From contig JAFQPC010000056.1 in NCBI GenBank assembly GCA_017411935.1, positions 1 to 12,731 of the forward strand: a stretch of 12,731 nucleotides of DNA, read 5' to 3'. Both the position numbers and the translations under genes were made by a program. Shown one piece after another: positions 12,504-12,731 of this stretch (positions are counted from its first letter, which is position 1; each line of letters opens with the position of its first letter). This stretch comes from Clostridia bacterium (GTDB taxonomy: Bacteria; Bacillota; Clostridia; Oscillospirales; CAG-272). A model generated the notes under the pieces. The model was not told the origin of the DNA and did no database searches. It saw nothing but the letters and a program-made list of their open reading frames with translations.

Positions 12504-12731
12504 TTATTTTATGAGAAAAAATTCTTTCTCCTTGGAGGAGGGGGAAGAAAAAGAGGAGGCAGTTGTTCCTCCTCTTTTAGTATTGGTATTGGTATTAGTA
12601 TTGGTATTGGTATAGGGTTTTTCAAAAACCACTTGGGTTTCTTCTTCGGAAATACTATGTACTTTTTTGGGACGTCCGCCTTTTTTTCCGTTTACTAAAT
12701 TTCTTTGGCAGATTTCGTTATAATGTTCCAA
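12504..12731 (-). CDS. Phage-type protein C-terminal part with GGRPKK motif (5' end outside window)
   Basis: Only the last 76 codons-worth is present; the frame stays open to the window edge, where TTG is more likely an internal Leu codon than a start. The sequence EHYNEICQRNLVNGKKGGRP then KK resembles the conserved end of DUF6291-like and related phage or integrative-element replication-associated proteins, in which NGKKGGRPKK precedes a low-complexity linker. Here the linker is followed by an Asn-Thr repeat (NTNTNTNTNT, from the hexanucleotide repeat at 12581-12614), then a Ser/Gly-rich tail and KEKEFFLIK. It suggests that mobile-element DNA may lie just beyond the right edge. The family call is tentative; the open frame and motif are clear. 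Confidence 0.6.
   Translation of the reverse strand: MEHYNEICQRNLVNGKKGGRPKKVHSISEEETQVVFEKPYTNTNTNTNTNTKRGGTTASSFSSPSSKEKEFFLIK
12549..12578 (-). other. Perfect hairpin within the phage-type gene's tail
   Basis: AAAAGAGGAGG (12549-12559) pairs with CCTCCTCTTTT (12568-12578) around an eight-base loop. On the minus strand it is followed by a short T/C-rich tract, so it could act as a weak terminator inside the last codons, or simply reflect low-complexity coding sequence. Confidence 0.4.
12581..12614. repeat. Hexanucleotide tandem repeat (TATTGG)
   Basis: Five units of TATTGG, one of them changed to TATTAG, plus a partial TATA. Read on the minus strand it encodes alternating Asn and Thr in frame, so changes in unit number would lengthen or shorten the protein without a frameshift. 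Confidence 0.85.

Noticed and set aside
11121..12698. 525-codon open frame on the plus strand
   Set aside because: It is antisense to the antiporter. Its product is a run of charged residues, as expected from the complement of hydrophobic codons, with no family resemblance.

Overview
The window looks like chromosomal DNA from a low-to-medium GC Gram-positive bacterium, most likely a gut-type Clostridia (Firmicutes). The support is indirect. Several promoters have TTGACA, exactly 17 bases, then TATAAT. Genes carry strong AGGAG-type ribosome binding sites and are packed with 4-bp overlaps. Rho-independent terminators follow most operons. A GH116 glycosidase sits beside a LacI regulator, and one intergenic palindromic repeat is of a type I associate with gut Clostridia. 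No rRNA, tRNA, CRISPR array or complete transposon is visible.

Bases 1-2900 hold a sugar-acid/alcohol dehydrogenase region. A D-malate/tartrate-type decarboxylating dehydrogenase (minus strand, C-terminus beyond base 1) diverges from a LysR-type regulator. The shared 146-base gap contains a textbook LysR box. A short-chain dehydrogenase follows with its own consensus promoter and a near-perfect operator-like palindrome.

Bases 2865-6410 (minus) hold a two-gene carbohydrate operon: a GH116 beta-glycosidase followed by a LacI-family regulator, coupled by a GTGA overlap. Its promoter lies inside the terminator hairpin of the preceding operon. Its 3' end converges on the SDR gene through a terminator whose stem encodes the regulator's last residues.

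Bases 6434-8546 (minus) hold a housekeeping operon: an RluA-family pseudouridine synthase, a monofunctional biotin-protein ligase and a thymidylate kinase-like P-loop kinase. A second promoter lies in the end of the first gene. Upstream is a nested inverted repeat element (8615-8736) and then a small single-pass membrane protein gene.

Bases 9174-11016 (minus) hold the least explained part, a compact four-gene operon. It encodes two diverged tandem paralogs of about 160 residues with no family I recognise, an ArsR-type regulator with a C-terminal DUF2087 domain, and a small XRE-type regulator. Its promoter is bracketed by a perfect 11-10-11 inverted repeat, which suggests autoregulation. This is the best candidate here for an undescribed system.

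Bases 11045-12480 (minus) hold a CPA2-type cation:proton antiporter with its own promoter and terminator. The window ends in the 3' part of a phage-type gene with a GGRPKK motif and an in-frame hexanucleotide repeat encoding Asn-Thr dipeptides.
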